Part shown: positions 1 through 6,517 of the stretch, one piece after another
Position numbering within the stretch: position 1 is the stretch's first letter
How the letters are laid out: each line of letters starts with the position of its first letter
DNA from: an uncultured Clostridia bacterium
GTDB taxonomy: Bacteria; Bacillota; Clostridia; RUG12999
DNA: 13,694 nt
NCBI GenBank assembly: GCA_934792465.1
Contig: CAKVOK010000071.1
Span: forward strand, 1 to 13,694
Direction of reading: 5' to 3'
Translations under genes and position numbers: made by a program
The notes under the pieces: model-generated
The model's database searches: none
What the model was told of the DNA's origin: nothing
What the model saw: only the letters and a program-made list of their open reading frames with translations

Positions 1-213
1 TTATTTCGCCGGATAAACAAAAAGCGATGCCGGGTGCTCTCCCGCTATTCCCAGAAAAGCGGCAGGCTCGCCCGGCATGTTTTCGGCAATAATCAAATGC
101 TCAATTTCTGTATCGGAAAGGAAAAGATGAGTTGCACAGACAGAGCTTTCCCAAATGTTCAAAACAGCTGTCAACAACAAAACCGTTTTCTTCCCGCTTT
201 CGTGCATTTTCAT
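1..213 (-). CDS. small protein of unknown function, coupled to trmFO
   Basis: This is a complete 70-residue ORF whose stop codon is the first three bases of the window. Its ATG overlaps the trmFO stop (ATGA), with GAGG four bases upstream; a second ATG two codons later has a better-spaced GAGG (10 nt). That arrangement suggests translational coupling to trmFO. The protein starts MKMHESGKKTVLLLTAVLNI. Residues 9-20 are hydrophobic, but no clear signal peptide or membrane helix stands out, and the rest is mixed and slightly acidic (DTEIEHLIIAEN). I do not recognise the family. It could be a genuine small gene, a fragment of a larger gene broken downstream of the window, or a chance ORF at the end of the operon. 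The coupled start is the only real support. Confidence 0.4.
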   Translation of the reverse strand: MKMHESGKKTVLLLTAVLNIWESSVCATHLFLSDTEIEHLIIAENMPGEPAAFLGIAGEHPASLFVYPAK

Positions 214-1511
214 AAAACCTCTGCCGTTTCATCTATAATCTTTAATGCTCTTTCGGAAAGCGCAAGATTTTTTTCAGCCTTCTTTCTTACCTTATATCCC
301 AGCGGCTCAACAAGACCGAAATTTACATTCATCGGCTGAAAATCTGCCGCACTGCCGTTTGATATATAATTCGCCAGTGCACCGATTGCCGTTTTATTAC
401 CGAATATCACCGGTGCTTTGCCGTTCAGCTTGTTTGCCATGTTTATCCCTGCCGTGAAGCCCGAAGCGGTTGACTCGATATATCCCTCGACTCCCGTCAT
501 CTGACCGGCAAAATAAATATTTTTATGCGATTTCAGATTATATGTTTCGTCAAGCAAAAGCGGCGAATTTATAAATGTATTCCTGTGCATCACGCCGTAT
601 CTTGCAAATTCTGCGTTTTTCAGCGCAGGTATGAGCGAAAACACCCGTTTTTGCTCTCCCCATTTCAGATGCGTCTGAAATCCCACTATATTATAAAGTG
701 TTCCTGCTTTGTTGTCTTGGCGCAGCTGCACAACGGCATAAGGCGTCTTGCCGGTTTTGGGGTCTTCCAATCCGACAGGCTTCAGAGGTCCGAAAAGAAG
801 CGTTTCTTCTCCCCTCTTTGCCATTGTTTCAACCGGCATACAACCCTCAAAGACAATTTCCTTATCCACAGACTTGATTTCCGTACATTCGGCATTTACA
901 AGCTCATGATAAAAAATATCGTATTCTTCTTTCGTCATTGGACAATTAATATAATCGTCATCGCCTTTGCCGTATCTTGAAGCCTTGTATGCACTCGAAA
1001 AATCTATGCTTTCATACTCAACGATAGGCGCCGCCGCATCATAGAAATAAAGATTGTCGCTTCCTGTAAGATTTTTAATACATTCAAACAAGTTGCCCGA
1101 TGTAAGAGGACCGGTCGCTATTATAACGTCGCCGTCCGGAATTTCCGTAATCTCCGCATTTACAACCTTTATATTCTCGTTTGACATAATCTTTTTTGTT
1201 ACCAAATCCGAGAAAAGAGTTCTGTCAACGGCGAGCGCACCGCCTGCCGGAACTTTCGTTTCGTCGGCACATTCCATTATAAGGCTGCCGAGTCTGCGCA
1301 GTTCCTCTTTCAGCAGCCCTACCGCATTGTTCAGCATATTGCTTCTCAGCGAATTGCTGCATACAAGCTCCGCAAATCCGCCGTAGCTGTGTGCCGGAGT
1401 GAACTTTGACGGTTTCATCTCAAAAAGTTCAACTTTTATTCCTCTTTTGGCGAGCTGCCATGCCGCTTCGCAGCCGGCAAGTCCCGCTCCTATAACCTTA
1501 ACCACTGTCAT
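210..1511 (-). CDS. trmFO: methylenetetrahydrofolate-tRNA-(uracil-54-C5)-methyltransferase TrmFO
   Basis: TrmFO is a cytoplasmic flavoenzyme that makes m5U54 in the T-loop of tRNAs, taking the methyl carbon from methylenetetrahydrofolate and the electrons from FADH2. The Rossmann FAD motif VIGAGLAGCEAAW lies at residues 6-18. ELVCSNSLRSN follows at about 48-58 and FEGCMPVE at about 221-228; C51 and C224 correspond to the two functional cysteines (C53, C226) of the Bacillus subtilis enzyme. GQMTGVEGYIES and the C-terminal FQPMNVNFGL are also family signatures. The length of 433-434 residues is normal. The start is ambiguous: ATG at 1511 overlaps the topA stop (ATGA), but the GAGGA site lies directly against it, while GTG at 1505 has that site at a good 6-nt spacing. 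An ATG-less extension to 1547 lies inside topA and is not supported. It is probably co-expressed with topA. Confidence 0.97.
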   Translation of the reverse strand: MTVVKVIGAGLAGCEAAWQLAKRGIKVELFEMKPSKFTPAHSYGGFAELVCSNSLRSNMLNNAVGLLKEELRRLGSLIMECADETKVPAGGALAVDRTLFSDLVTKKIMSNENIKVVNAEITEIPDGDVIIATGPLTSGNLFECIKNLTGSDNLYFYDAAAPIVEYESIDFSSAYKASRYGKGDDDYINCPMTKEEYDIFYHELVNAECTEIKSVDKEIVFEGCMPVETMAKRGEETLLFGPLKPVGLEDPKTGKTPYAVVQLRQDNKAGTLYNIVGFQTHLKWGEQKRVFSLIPALKNAEFARYGVMHRNTFINSPLLLDETYNLKSHKNIYFAGQMTGVEGYIESTASGFTAGINMANKLNGKAPVIFGNKTAIGALANYISNGSAADFQPMNVNFGLVEPLGYKVRKKAEKNLALSERALKIIDETAEVL

Positions 1512-3604
1512 TCCTCTTTTTTGCTTTTCTCTTTGTTGAAACTGCAATTTTCATCTATACAAACTTTAACCTTTGTTATTCGTCTGTTTATTGATTTCAA
1601 AAGCAGCATTTTGCCGCATTCCGGACACTTTTCGTTTGTCGGCAAATCCCAGGAAGTAAAATCGCATTCCGGATAATTTTCGCAGCCGAAATATTTTGCT
1701 CCTTTTTTTGTTTTGCGTTCGAGAATTTCCCCGCCGCATTTCGGGCATTTTACGCCGATTTCCACACGAATAGGTTTTGCGTTTCTGCACTGCGGATATC
1801 CCGGACAAGCAAGGAACTTCCCGTATTTCCCCTCTCTGATAACCATGTTTCTGCCGCATTTTTCGCAGAGTATATCCGTGACTTCCGGCTCAATATTAAC
1901 ATGTTCGATATTTTTGTCCGCCACTTCGAGCGTCTTTTCAAACGGAATATAGAACTCACGTATTACATCAACCCATTTGCGTTCGCCGGCTTCGACTTTA
2001 TCAAGCTTCTGCTCCATATCGGCGGTAAATCCGACGTCTACAATGTCTTTGAAATTCTCGCTCATAAGCTCGTTTACGATTTTCCCGAGGTCTGTCGGAA
2101 ATAGCATCTTCTTTTCTTTTTCAACATAATGCCTTGCCGTAATCGTAGAAATTGTCGGAGCATATGTCGAAGGTCTGCCTATGCCCTGCTCTTCCATCGT
2201 CTTTATAAGCGTAGCTTCCGTATATCTTGCCGGCGGTTTTGTAAAGTTCTGCTTGCTTTCGATTTTTTTCTTTATAAGCTCATCGCCCTCCGCCATGGCA
2301 GGCAGCTTCTGTTCTTTTTCTTCGTCCTCGACGTCTTTGCCCTCTGTATAAAGAACCATAAATCCATTGAACAGCACAACGGTGCCCGTTGCCTTGAATA
2401 TATAATCTCCTGCGGATATATTAACCGTTGTATTTTCAATATCAGCTTCTTTCATTTGGCTTGCCATAAATCTTTCCCATATAAGCTTGTAGAGCTTATA
2501 CTGGTCGTTTGTAAGCGATGTTTTTATATCGTCGGGTGCAAGAGCAATCACTGACGGACGTATAGCTTCGTGTGCGTCCTGCGCATTTTTCTTGTTTGAA
2601 TATTCTCTCGGCTTTAAAGGAGTATATTCTTCTCCCCAGCGGTTTATTATATATTCTCTTGCAGCCGTTTTCGCCTCATCGGCGATACGTGTGGAGTCTG
2701 TACGCATATACGTTATCAGACCTACAGCACCCATGCCTTTTACTTCTATTCCCTCGTAAAGCTGCTGTGCAACGCTCATTGTTTTAAGCGATGTAAATCC
2801 GAGCTTTCTCGTTGCTTCCTGCTGCATGGTACTCGTGATAAACGGCGGAGTCGGCATACGTTTTTTTGCCGATTTCTTTATGCTTTCCACTGCAAATTGT
2901 TCGTTTTCTATCGCATCAAGCACTTCTTTTGTCTGCTTTTCGTTTTCAAGAGTGATTTTTTTCTTTTTATCACCGTAAAATTTAGCCTTGAAAGCCGCTC
3001 TCGTACCTTTATGTCCGAGAGATGCCGTAATATTCCAAAATTCCTTCGGTTCAAATTTCTCTATTTCAAGTTCTCTGTCGCAGATAAGCTTAAGTACAAC
3101 AGACTGCACACGTCCTGCGCTGAGCCCTTTCTTTATTTTTCTCCACAAAAGCGGACTTATCGAATAACCTACAATTCTGTCAAGCACACGTCTTGCCTGC
3201 TGTGCGTCCACGAGGTCTTTGTCAATATCTCTCGGATGCTTTATCGCATTCTTAACGGCGTCCTTTGTAATCTCGTTGAATACGACACGTGTCGCAAGCT
3301 TTTCCGGAATATCGAGCGCCGTTATAAGGTGCCACGAAATTGCTTCTCCCTCACGGTCCGGGTCGGTTGCGAGATATACTTTATCGCTGTTTTTTATTTC
3401 TTTTTTCAGTTTCTTTATTAAATCGGTTTTTCCCCTTATCGTAAGATATTTAGGTTCGAAATTATTTTCAAAATCAATACCCATTTTGCTTTTGGGCAAA
3501 TCTCTGATATGTCCCATGGAAGCTTCTACGGTATAATTCTTTCCAAGATATTTTTGTATAGTCTTAGCCTTTGACGGTGACTCAACTATTACCAAATATT
3601 TCAT
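1508..3604 (-). CDS. topA: DNA topoisomerase I (type IA)
   Basis: This enzyme relaxes negative supercoils by transient single-strand breaks through a 5'-phosphotyrosyl link. The TOPRIM domain spans about residues 1-115, with E8 in VIVESPSKAKT and the acidic triad D81, D83, E85 in ATDPDREGEA. The catalytic tyrosine is Y299 in GLITYMRTDS. The C-terminus carries three four-cysteine zinc ribbons: C580/C583/C600/C606, C620/C623/C641/C647 and C660/C663/C682/C687, followed by a lysine-rich tail. The total of 698 residues is close to the Bacillus protein. The start chosen is the ATG at 3604, preceded by GGAGG with a 5-nt spacer; a possible ATG at 3616 actually overlaps that ribosome-binding site. The 5' end overlaps the upstream methyltransferase gene by 23 nt and the 3' end overlaps trmFO, so it sits in an operon rather than behind dprA, its frequent neighbour in Firmicutes. 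Confidence 0.98.
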   Translation of the reverse strand: MKYLVIVESPSKAKTIQKYLGKNYTVEASMGHIRDLPKSKMGIDFENNFEPKYLTIRGKTDLIKKLKKEIKNSDKVYLATDPDREGEAISWHLITALDIPEKLATRVVFNEITKDAVKNAIKHPRDIDKDLVDAQQARRVLDRIVGYSISPLLWRKIKKGLSAGRVQSVVLKLICDRELEIEKFEPKEFWNITASLGHKGTRAAFKAKFYGDKKKKITLENEKQTKEVLDAIENEQFAVESIKKSAKKRMPTPPFITSTMQQEATRKLGFTSLKTMSVAQQLYEGIEVKGMGAVGLITYMRTDSTRIADEAKTAAREYIINRWGEEYTPLKPREYSNKKNAQDAHEAIRPSVIALAPDDIKTSLTNDQYKLYKLIWERFMASQMKEADIENTTVNISAGDYIFKATGTVVLFNGFMVLYTEGKDVEDEEKEQKLPAMAEGDELIKKKIESKQNFTKPPARYTEATLIKTMEEQGIGRPSTYAPTISTITARHYVEKEKKMLFPTDLGKIVNELMSENFKDIVDVGFTADMEQKLDKVEAGERKWVDVIREFYIPFEKTLEVADKNIEHVNIEPEVTDILCEKCGRNMVIREGKYGKFLACPGYPQCRNAKPIRVEIGVKCPKCGGEILERKTKKGAKYFGCENYPECDFTSWDLPTNEKCPECGKMLLLKSINRRITKVKVCIDENCSFNKEKSKKEE

Positions 3605-4379
3605 ATTTACCTCCATTATGTCTTTGCATTACGGCGTCGTATATAACAAGTGCGGCGGCAACGGATGCGTTGAGCGATTCAACCGCACCGAACATAGGAA
3701 TTTTCACGCATTTATCGCATTTTGCCAGCAATTCGTCCGAAATTCCGTTTGCTTCATTGCCTATGACAAGCGCCGACGGTGCTTCGAGCGGTTCGCTGTA
3801 CAGCACTTTATCTGCCGACGGAGATGTCCCGACAAGACATATGTCTTTTGATTTCAAATAATCTGCCGCAGCTTCGTCCGCAATGCATATTTTTACATTA
3901 AAAAGCGACGACATGGTTGCACGCACCGTTTTCGGATTGTACAAATCGACGCATTTATCAAGAACAACGGCGTCGCAGCCCGCTGCGTCGGCCGTTCTGA
4001 TTATAGTCCCCAGGTTGCCCGGGTCGGATATATTTTCACAATATACAATAATCGATTTTTCTGTTTTTATACTTGTAAGGCACGCATCGGGCATATCGGC
4101 AACCGCCATTATACCCTGCGGAGATTTTGTTTCGCTGATTGCCGAAAAAACGCTGTCCGACACCGTTTTTACTTCGGCGCAGTTCAAAAAACCAAGCTGT
4201 TCTTTTTGCATACTCTCGCTTAATATAACCGTGCTTACGTTTTTTATTCCGTCCTTTACGAGCCGCAGCCCTTCAAGGACAAACTTTTTTTCTTCATATC
4301 GAAAGCTCTTTTTTGACTGAAGCTTTTTTATATATTTAATATACTCGTTTTTGGCTGTTGTTATCACAGTTGTTCTCAC
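3582..4379 (-). CDS. SpoU/TrmH-family RNA 2'-O-methyltransferase (YsgA-like)
   Basis: This is a SPOUT-fold, SAM-dependent enzyme that 2'-O-methylates ribose in rRNA or tRNA. The N-terminal 95 residues look like the SpoU substrate-binding domain (KFVLEGLRLVKDG). The knot domain follows, with motif 1 DPGNLGTIIRTADAAGCDAV (119-138, catalytic-type R128), motif 2 LVIGNEANGI (204-213) and motif 3 IPMFGAVESLNASVAAA (227-243). A position next to infC-rpmI-rplT is common in Clostridia for relatives of B. subtilis YsgA, reported to methylate the 23S A-loop (RlmP); that specificity is inferred, and RlmB- or TrmH-like targets cannot be excluded. The start is GTG at 4379; a second GTG four codons later (4367) is equally possible because no strong ribosome-binding site is present. 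The last seven codons lie inside topA, suggesting coupling. Confidence 0.9.
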   Translation of the reverse strand: MRTTVITTAKNEYIKYIKKLQSKKSFRYEEKKFVLEGLRLVKDGIKNVSTVILSESMQKEQLGFLNCAEVKTVSDSVFSAISETKSPQGIMAVADMPDACLTSIKTEKSIIVYCENISDPGNLGTIIRTADAAGCDAVVLDKCVDLYNPKTVRATMSSLFNVKICIADEAAADYLKSKDICLVGTSPSADKVLYSEPLEAPSALVIGNEANGISDELLAKCDKCVKIPMFGAVESLNASVAAALVIYDAVMQRHNGGKYEIFGNS

Positions 4380-4397
4380 TTTCGTTTTTGCGTATTT

Positions 4398-4463
4398 ATG
4401 TACACAGCAATGTTTATGTAAACCAACAGACCCGATTTAAGAAAAAAACGGGTCTGTGTACAT
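4398..4463 (-). promoter_or_regulatory. two overlapping inverted repeats in the rplT-methyltransferase gap
   Basis: In the 87-nt gap two stems can form but compete for the same bases. ACAGACCCG (4426-4434) pairs with CGGGTCTGT (4449-4457), giving a 9-bp stem. ATGTACACAG (4398-4407) pairs with CTGTGTACAT (4454-4463), giving a 10-bp stem. They share bases 4454-4457, so the two full stems exclude each other. No T-run follows the inner stem in the minus direction (TTGGTTTACA), so this does not look like a standard terminator. It could be an RNA processing site, a stability element for the upstream ribosomal-protein message, or a switch acting on the downstream gene. Function is inference. Confidence 0.5.
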
Positions 4464-4466
4464 TTA

Positions 4467-4823
4467 TTAGCCAATTGCTTTTTTTGCCGTATCTACAAGA
4501 GCTTTGAAAGCTTCTTCATCATATATAGCTGTTTCGGAAAGCATTTTTCTGTTCATTGTAACACCTGCAAGCTTAAGACCGTGCATAAATGTGGAATAAT
4601 TCATTCCGTTCATTTTGCAAGCTGCGCTGATACGTGTAATCCAAAGCTTTCTGAAATCTCTCTTTTTCTGTCTTCTGCCGATATATGCATAAACAAGCGA
4701 TTTCATAACAGCTTCGTTTGCTGTTCTGAAAAGCTTTGATTTTCCGCCTCTATAGCCTTTTGCAAGCTTTAATATTTTCTTATGTCTTTTTCTTGTGGTC
4801 ATACCACCTGTAACTCTGGCCAT
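4467..4823 (-). CDS. rplT: 50S ribosomal protein L20
   Basis: L20 is an early-assembly protein of the large subunit that binds 23S rRNA, and in Gram-positive and enteric bacteria it also represses its own operon by binding the messenger. The 118 residues begin MARVTGGMTTRKRHKKILKL and continue through the basic N-terminal arm and the RNA-binding globular half (MNGMNYSTFMHGLKLAGVTM, about 74-93). Length and sequence are typical. An AAGGAGG ribosome-binding site lies upstream of the ATG. It is third in infC-rpmI-rplT, 18 nt after rpmI. Given the attenuator-like leader before infC, this protein is the expected effector of the feedback. Confidence 0.98.
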   Translation of the reverse strand: MARVTGGMTTRKRHKKILKLAKGYRGGKSKLFRTANEAVMKSLVYAYIGRRQKKRDFRKLWITRISAACKMNGMNYSTFMHGLKLAGVTMNRKMLSETAIYDEEAFKALVDTAKKAIG

Positions 4824-4841
4824 TTATTTTTCCTCCTTAGA

Positions 4842-5039
4842 TTATTTGTATGGAATAAGCTTTTTGATTACCGGTGCGTTTGCGCTTGAAGCGTATGCGC
4901 CTTTTCTTAATCCTCTTTTTCTCTTTGTCGTCTTTTTGTTAAGAATGTGGCTCTTGTTTGCGTGGAACATCTTAACTTTACCGTTTTTGGTAAGTTTAAA
5001 TCTTTTTGCTGCGCCTCTGTGAGTTTTTATTTTAGGCAT
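4842..5039 (-). CDS. rpmI: 50S ribosomal protein L35
   Basis: L35 is a small, very basic large-subunit protein. The 65 residues begin MPKIKTHRGAAKRFKLTKNG and end in a short C-terminal helix (APVIKKLIPYK), as is usual for the family. The start is the ATG at 5039, with GAGGAG 8 nt upstream; an in-frame GTG/ATG extension of six codons to 5057 would bury that ribosome-binding site and is not used by the family. It lies between infC and rplT in the universal order, with a small palindrome in the infC-rpmI gap. Confidence 0.98.
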   Translation of the reverse strand: MPKIKTHRGAAKRFKLTKNGKVKMFHANKSHILNKKTTKRKRGLRKGAYASSANAPVIKKLIPYK

Positions 5040-5077
5040 ATATTTCTCTCCTCTCAATTTAAAACATCTTTATATTA

Positions 5078-5094
5078 ATTCCGCAATGCGGAAT
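5078..5094 (-). repeat. short palindrome between infC and rpmI
   Basis: ATTCCGC-AAT-GCGGAAT is a perfect 7-bp stem with a 3-nt loop, six bases past the infC stop. The core CCGCAATGCGG is the exact reverse complement of the CCGCATTGCGG hairpin found once in each full unit of the tandem repeats at 13443-13694. No T-tract follows in the minus direction, so it is not a standard terminator. It may stabilise or process the message, or be a member of a dispersed small palindrome family. Confidence 0.55.
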
Positions 5095-5100
5095 CGCATA

Positions 5101-5610
5101 CTAATTTTTCGGAGCAAGGAACATTATTATACTTCTTCCCTCTTTTGCCGGCGGCTTTTCTACCGATGCAATTTCTGTGAAATTTGATGCAAATTTGTCA
5201 AGAAGTGCGAATCCGTTGTCCATATAGCTCATTTCACGACCGCGGAATCTCATTGTAACCTTAACTTTGTCACCCGATTTCAGGAATTTCGTCGCCTGGT
5301 TGATTTTCGTCTTCAAATCATTTGTGTCTATTACGGGTGATACTCTCACTTCTTTTATGTTAATAACCTTTTGACTTTTTCTTGCTTCTTTTTCTTTTTT
5401 GGCAAGGTCAAATTTATACTTCCCGTAATCCATTATTTTGCAGACGTGCGGAACGCTTTTCGGTGCAATCTCAACCAAGTCGAGTTCTGCGTCTTCCGCT
5501 GCTTTGAGAGCACTTGAAATACTCATAATACCAAGCTGCGTGCCGTCCGAACCTATTACACGGACTTCTTTTTCTCTTATTTCCTCGTTAATAAGTAACT
5601 CCTTACTAAT
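5101..5610 (-). CDS. infC: translation initiation factor IF-3 (AUU start codon)
   Basis: IF3 binds the 30S subunit, prevents premature 50S joining and rejects non-canonical start codons and initiator mispairing. From the proposed start the protein is 169 residues: the N-domain (SKELLINEEIREKEVRVIG; IMSISSALKAAEDAELDLVE), a lysine-rich linker helix (DYGKYKFDLAKKEKEARKSQ) and the C-domain (VKVTMRFRGREMSY). The start is read as ATT at 5608-5610, because GGAGGT sits 8 nt upstream and the family begins at this point. The only other in-frame choice, TTG at 5643, would place the ribosome-binding site inside the gene and lies in the terminator's T-run. An AUU start makes infC a target of its own discriminating activity, as in E. 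coli, a second control on top of the leader attenuator. Confidence 0.96.
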   Translation of the reverse strand: MSKELLINEEIREKEVRVIGSDGTQLGIMSISSALKAAEDAELDLVEIAPKSVPHVCKIMDYGKYKFDLAKKEKEARKSQKVINIKEVRVSPVIDTNDLKTKINQATKFLKSGDKVKVTMRFRGREMSYMDNGFALLDKFASNFTEIASVEKPPAKEGRSIIMFLAPKN

Positions 5611-5768
5611 TGTAAGCCACCTCCGAATTTTATAATGCAACAAAAAAAGAACGTTTTTAAACGTTCTTCCACATCAAAAGACTGCATATTTTTATATGCA
5701 AAATCTTAAAATATTTGCCGGAAACCTATTTCGGCTTACGGCGAGAAGAACATCTTCTGCTTGTTGCT
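5611..5768 (-). promoter_or_regulatory. L20-type attenuator leader of infC-rpmI-rplT
   Basis: The untranslated leader carries a full switch. The terminator stem is AAGAACGTTT (5659-5668) with AAACGTTCTT (5647-5656), followed in the minus direction by a T-run (5642-5648) just before the infC ribosome-binding site. Upstream, GTTCTTCT (5744-5751) can pair with GGAAGAAC (5663-5670), the left side of that terminator, forming an antiterminator. Two further hairpins lie between them: 5717-5735 (GCCGAAA/TTTCCGGC, one bulge) and 5683-5700 (TGCATAT/ATATGCA). In B. subtilis, L20 binds such a leader and causes premature termination of the infC operon. Position and logic match that system; the actual L20-binding fold was not verified. 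Confidence 0.8.
5642..5668 (-). terminator. attenuator terminator before infC
   Basis: A stem of about 8-10 bp with a very small loop (AAGAACGTTT / AAACGTTCTT) is followed by an uninterrupted T-run in the minus direction. It ends about 25 nt before the infC ribosome-binding site, so it must be read through for the operon to be expressed. Confidence 0.8.
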
Positions 5769-5774
5769 TTAACT

Positions 5775-5803
5775 ATTATACCACACTTTTTTTCGATTGT
5801 CAA
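5775..5803 (-). promoter_or_regulatory. sigma-A promoter of the infC operon
   Basis: A consensus -35 TTGACA (5798-5803) and consensus -10 TATAAT (5775-5780) are separated by exactly 17 nt. The predicted start of transcription is near 5768, leaving a leader of about 158 nt before infC. Confidence 0.9.
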
Positions 5804-5892
5804 GCATTTTTTTATCTTTTTTTATTTTTTTAACATTTGTTAAATTGAAATATAAAATGTCCACAAATATTAAGCAATATTTAGTTGTAATT

Positions 5893-6341
5893 TTAACATA
5901 TTTGAAGATGACCTATATTATGCAAATTTTCCACCGCTGTTTCACCTGCAATGCACAAATCGGTAAATATATTGATTTTTGATATTCCGTTTTTCACAGC
6001 CGTTTTGAAATCGTCGTCGGAAAGTCCCGAACCTCCGTGCAAAACAAGCGGCATTTCAACAGCCGTGCTTATTTCCCTAAGTCTTACGAAATCCGGCTTC
6101 GGCTTTTTCTTATATGCACCGTGTACTGTTTCCCTGATTATTCTTTTTTCTGTAAATACATCTGTGCTTCTCGCAGAAAATTTCGATACCTCAGTGCCCT
6201 CCGCTCCTGCCTTGAACCAATGCAGAGTATTCGGCATAATCGTATGCTGCTGTCCCGGAGAAAGTATGATTTTATAATATACCGACGTTTCGGTTTCGAG
6301 AAGCTCCGTATGTATATTTTGCCAAAATTAACACTGTTCAT
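5893..6341 (-). pseudogene. chimeric remnant: D-lyxose isomerase fragment fused to class II aldolase fragment
   Basis: A start codon at 6341 (GGAGGG 4 nt upstream) begins MNSVNF, but the recognisable protein lies in another frame, open from 6327 to the stop at 5893-5895. Its first half (ILSPGQQHTIMPNTLHWFKA through EVSKFSARSTDVFT) matches the C-terminus of cupin-type D-lyxose isomerases such as B. subtilis YdaE, which convert D-lyxose to D-xylulose. At about VFTEKRIIRET it passes without a stop into VHGAYKKKPKPDF, EMPLVLHGGSGLSDDDF and SKINIFTD, the C-terminal third of class II (fructose- or tagatose-bisphosphate type) aldolases, including the zinc-ligand His and phosphate-loop Gly of HGGSGL. 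The protein then stops early after NLHNIGHLQIC. Three of the four expected cupin metal ligands and the aldolase N-terminal half are missing, so activity is very unlikely. It probably records deletions in a sugar operon. Confidence 0.8.
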
Positions 6342-6373
6342 ATTGCCCTCCGTATATTTCAAACTTCATTTCA

Positions 6374-6402
6374 ATTATAACATACCTCACCCGAAAAACA
6401 AA
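6374..6402 (-). promoter_or_regulatory. promoter of the decayed sugar locus
   Basis: A consensus -10 TATAAT (6374-6379) with an extended TGT just upstream is preceded by a weak -35 (TTTGTT, 6397-6402) at 17 nt. A GGAGGG ribosome-binding site (6346-6351) and ATG (6339-6341) follow. The initiation signals look intact although the gene body is destroyed. Confidence 0.55.
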
Positions 6403-6454
6403 CCTGCTTACCGCTTGAAATCCACCCGGGGCATCGACGGAAATTCTACTCAAA

Positions 6455-6499
6455 GCAGAAAAAACAAAAAACAGGAAAACCGACACTCGATTTTCCTGT
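6455..6499 (-). terminator. terminator of the aminotransferase gene
   Basis: ACAGGAAAA (6471-6479) pairs with TTTTCCTGT (6491-6499), with three more pairs (CGA/TCG) inside after one mismatch. In the minus direction it is followed by TTTTTTG and a further T-run. It lies about 20 nt past the stop codon. Confidence 0.85.
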
Positions 6500-6517
6500 C
6501 AAAATTATCATTTGAAT

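Noticed and set aside
525..980. Plus-strand ORF of 151 residues within trmFO
   Set aside because: It is antisense to a well-conserved full-length TrmFO and its sequence is low-complexity in a manner typical of a shadow frame.
2897..3421. Plus-strand ORF of 174 residues within topA
   Set aside because: Antisense to the conserved topoisomerase core; Phe/Cys/Arg-rich nonsense-like composition and no ribosome-binding site.
4426..4457. Rho-independent terminator after rplT
   Set aside because: The stem is good but neither strand has a T-run after it; the loop is 14 nt. Recorded as an RNA structure instead.
5893..6237. Functional small class II aldolase gene starting at the ATG at 6237
   Set aside because: The reading frame continues upstream into lyxose isomerase sequence, no ribosome-binding site precedes this ATG, and the aldolase N-terminal half and C-terminal end are missing.
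6138..6362. 74-residue ORF starting MKYTEG over the sugar-gene remnant
   Set aside because: It is an out-of-frame reading of the isomerase/aldolase scar; the recognisable protein is in the other frame.
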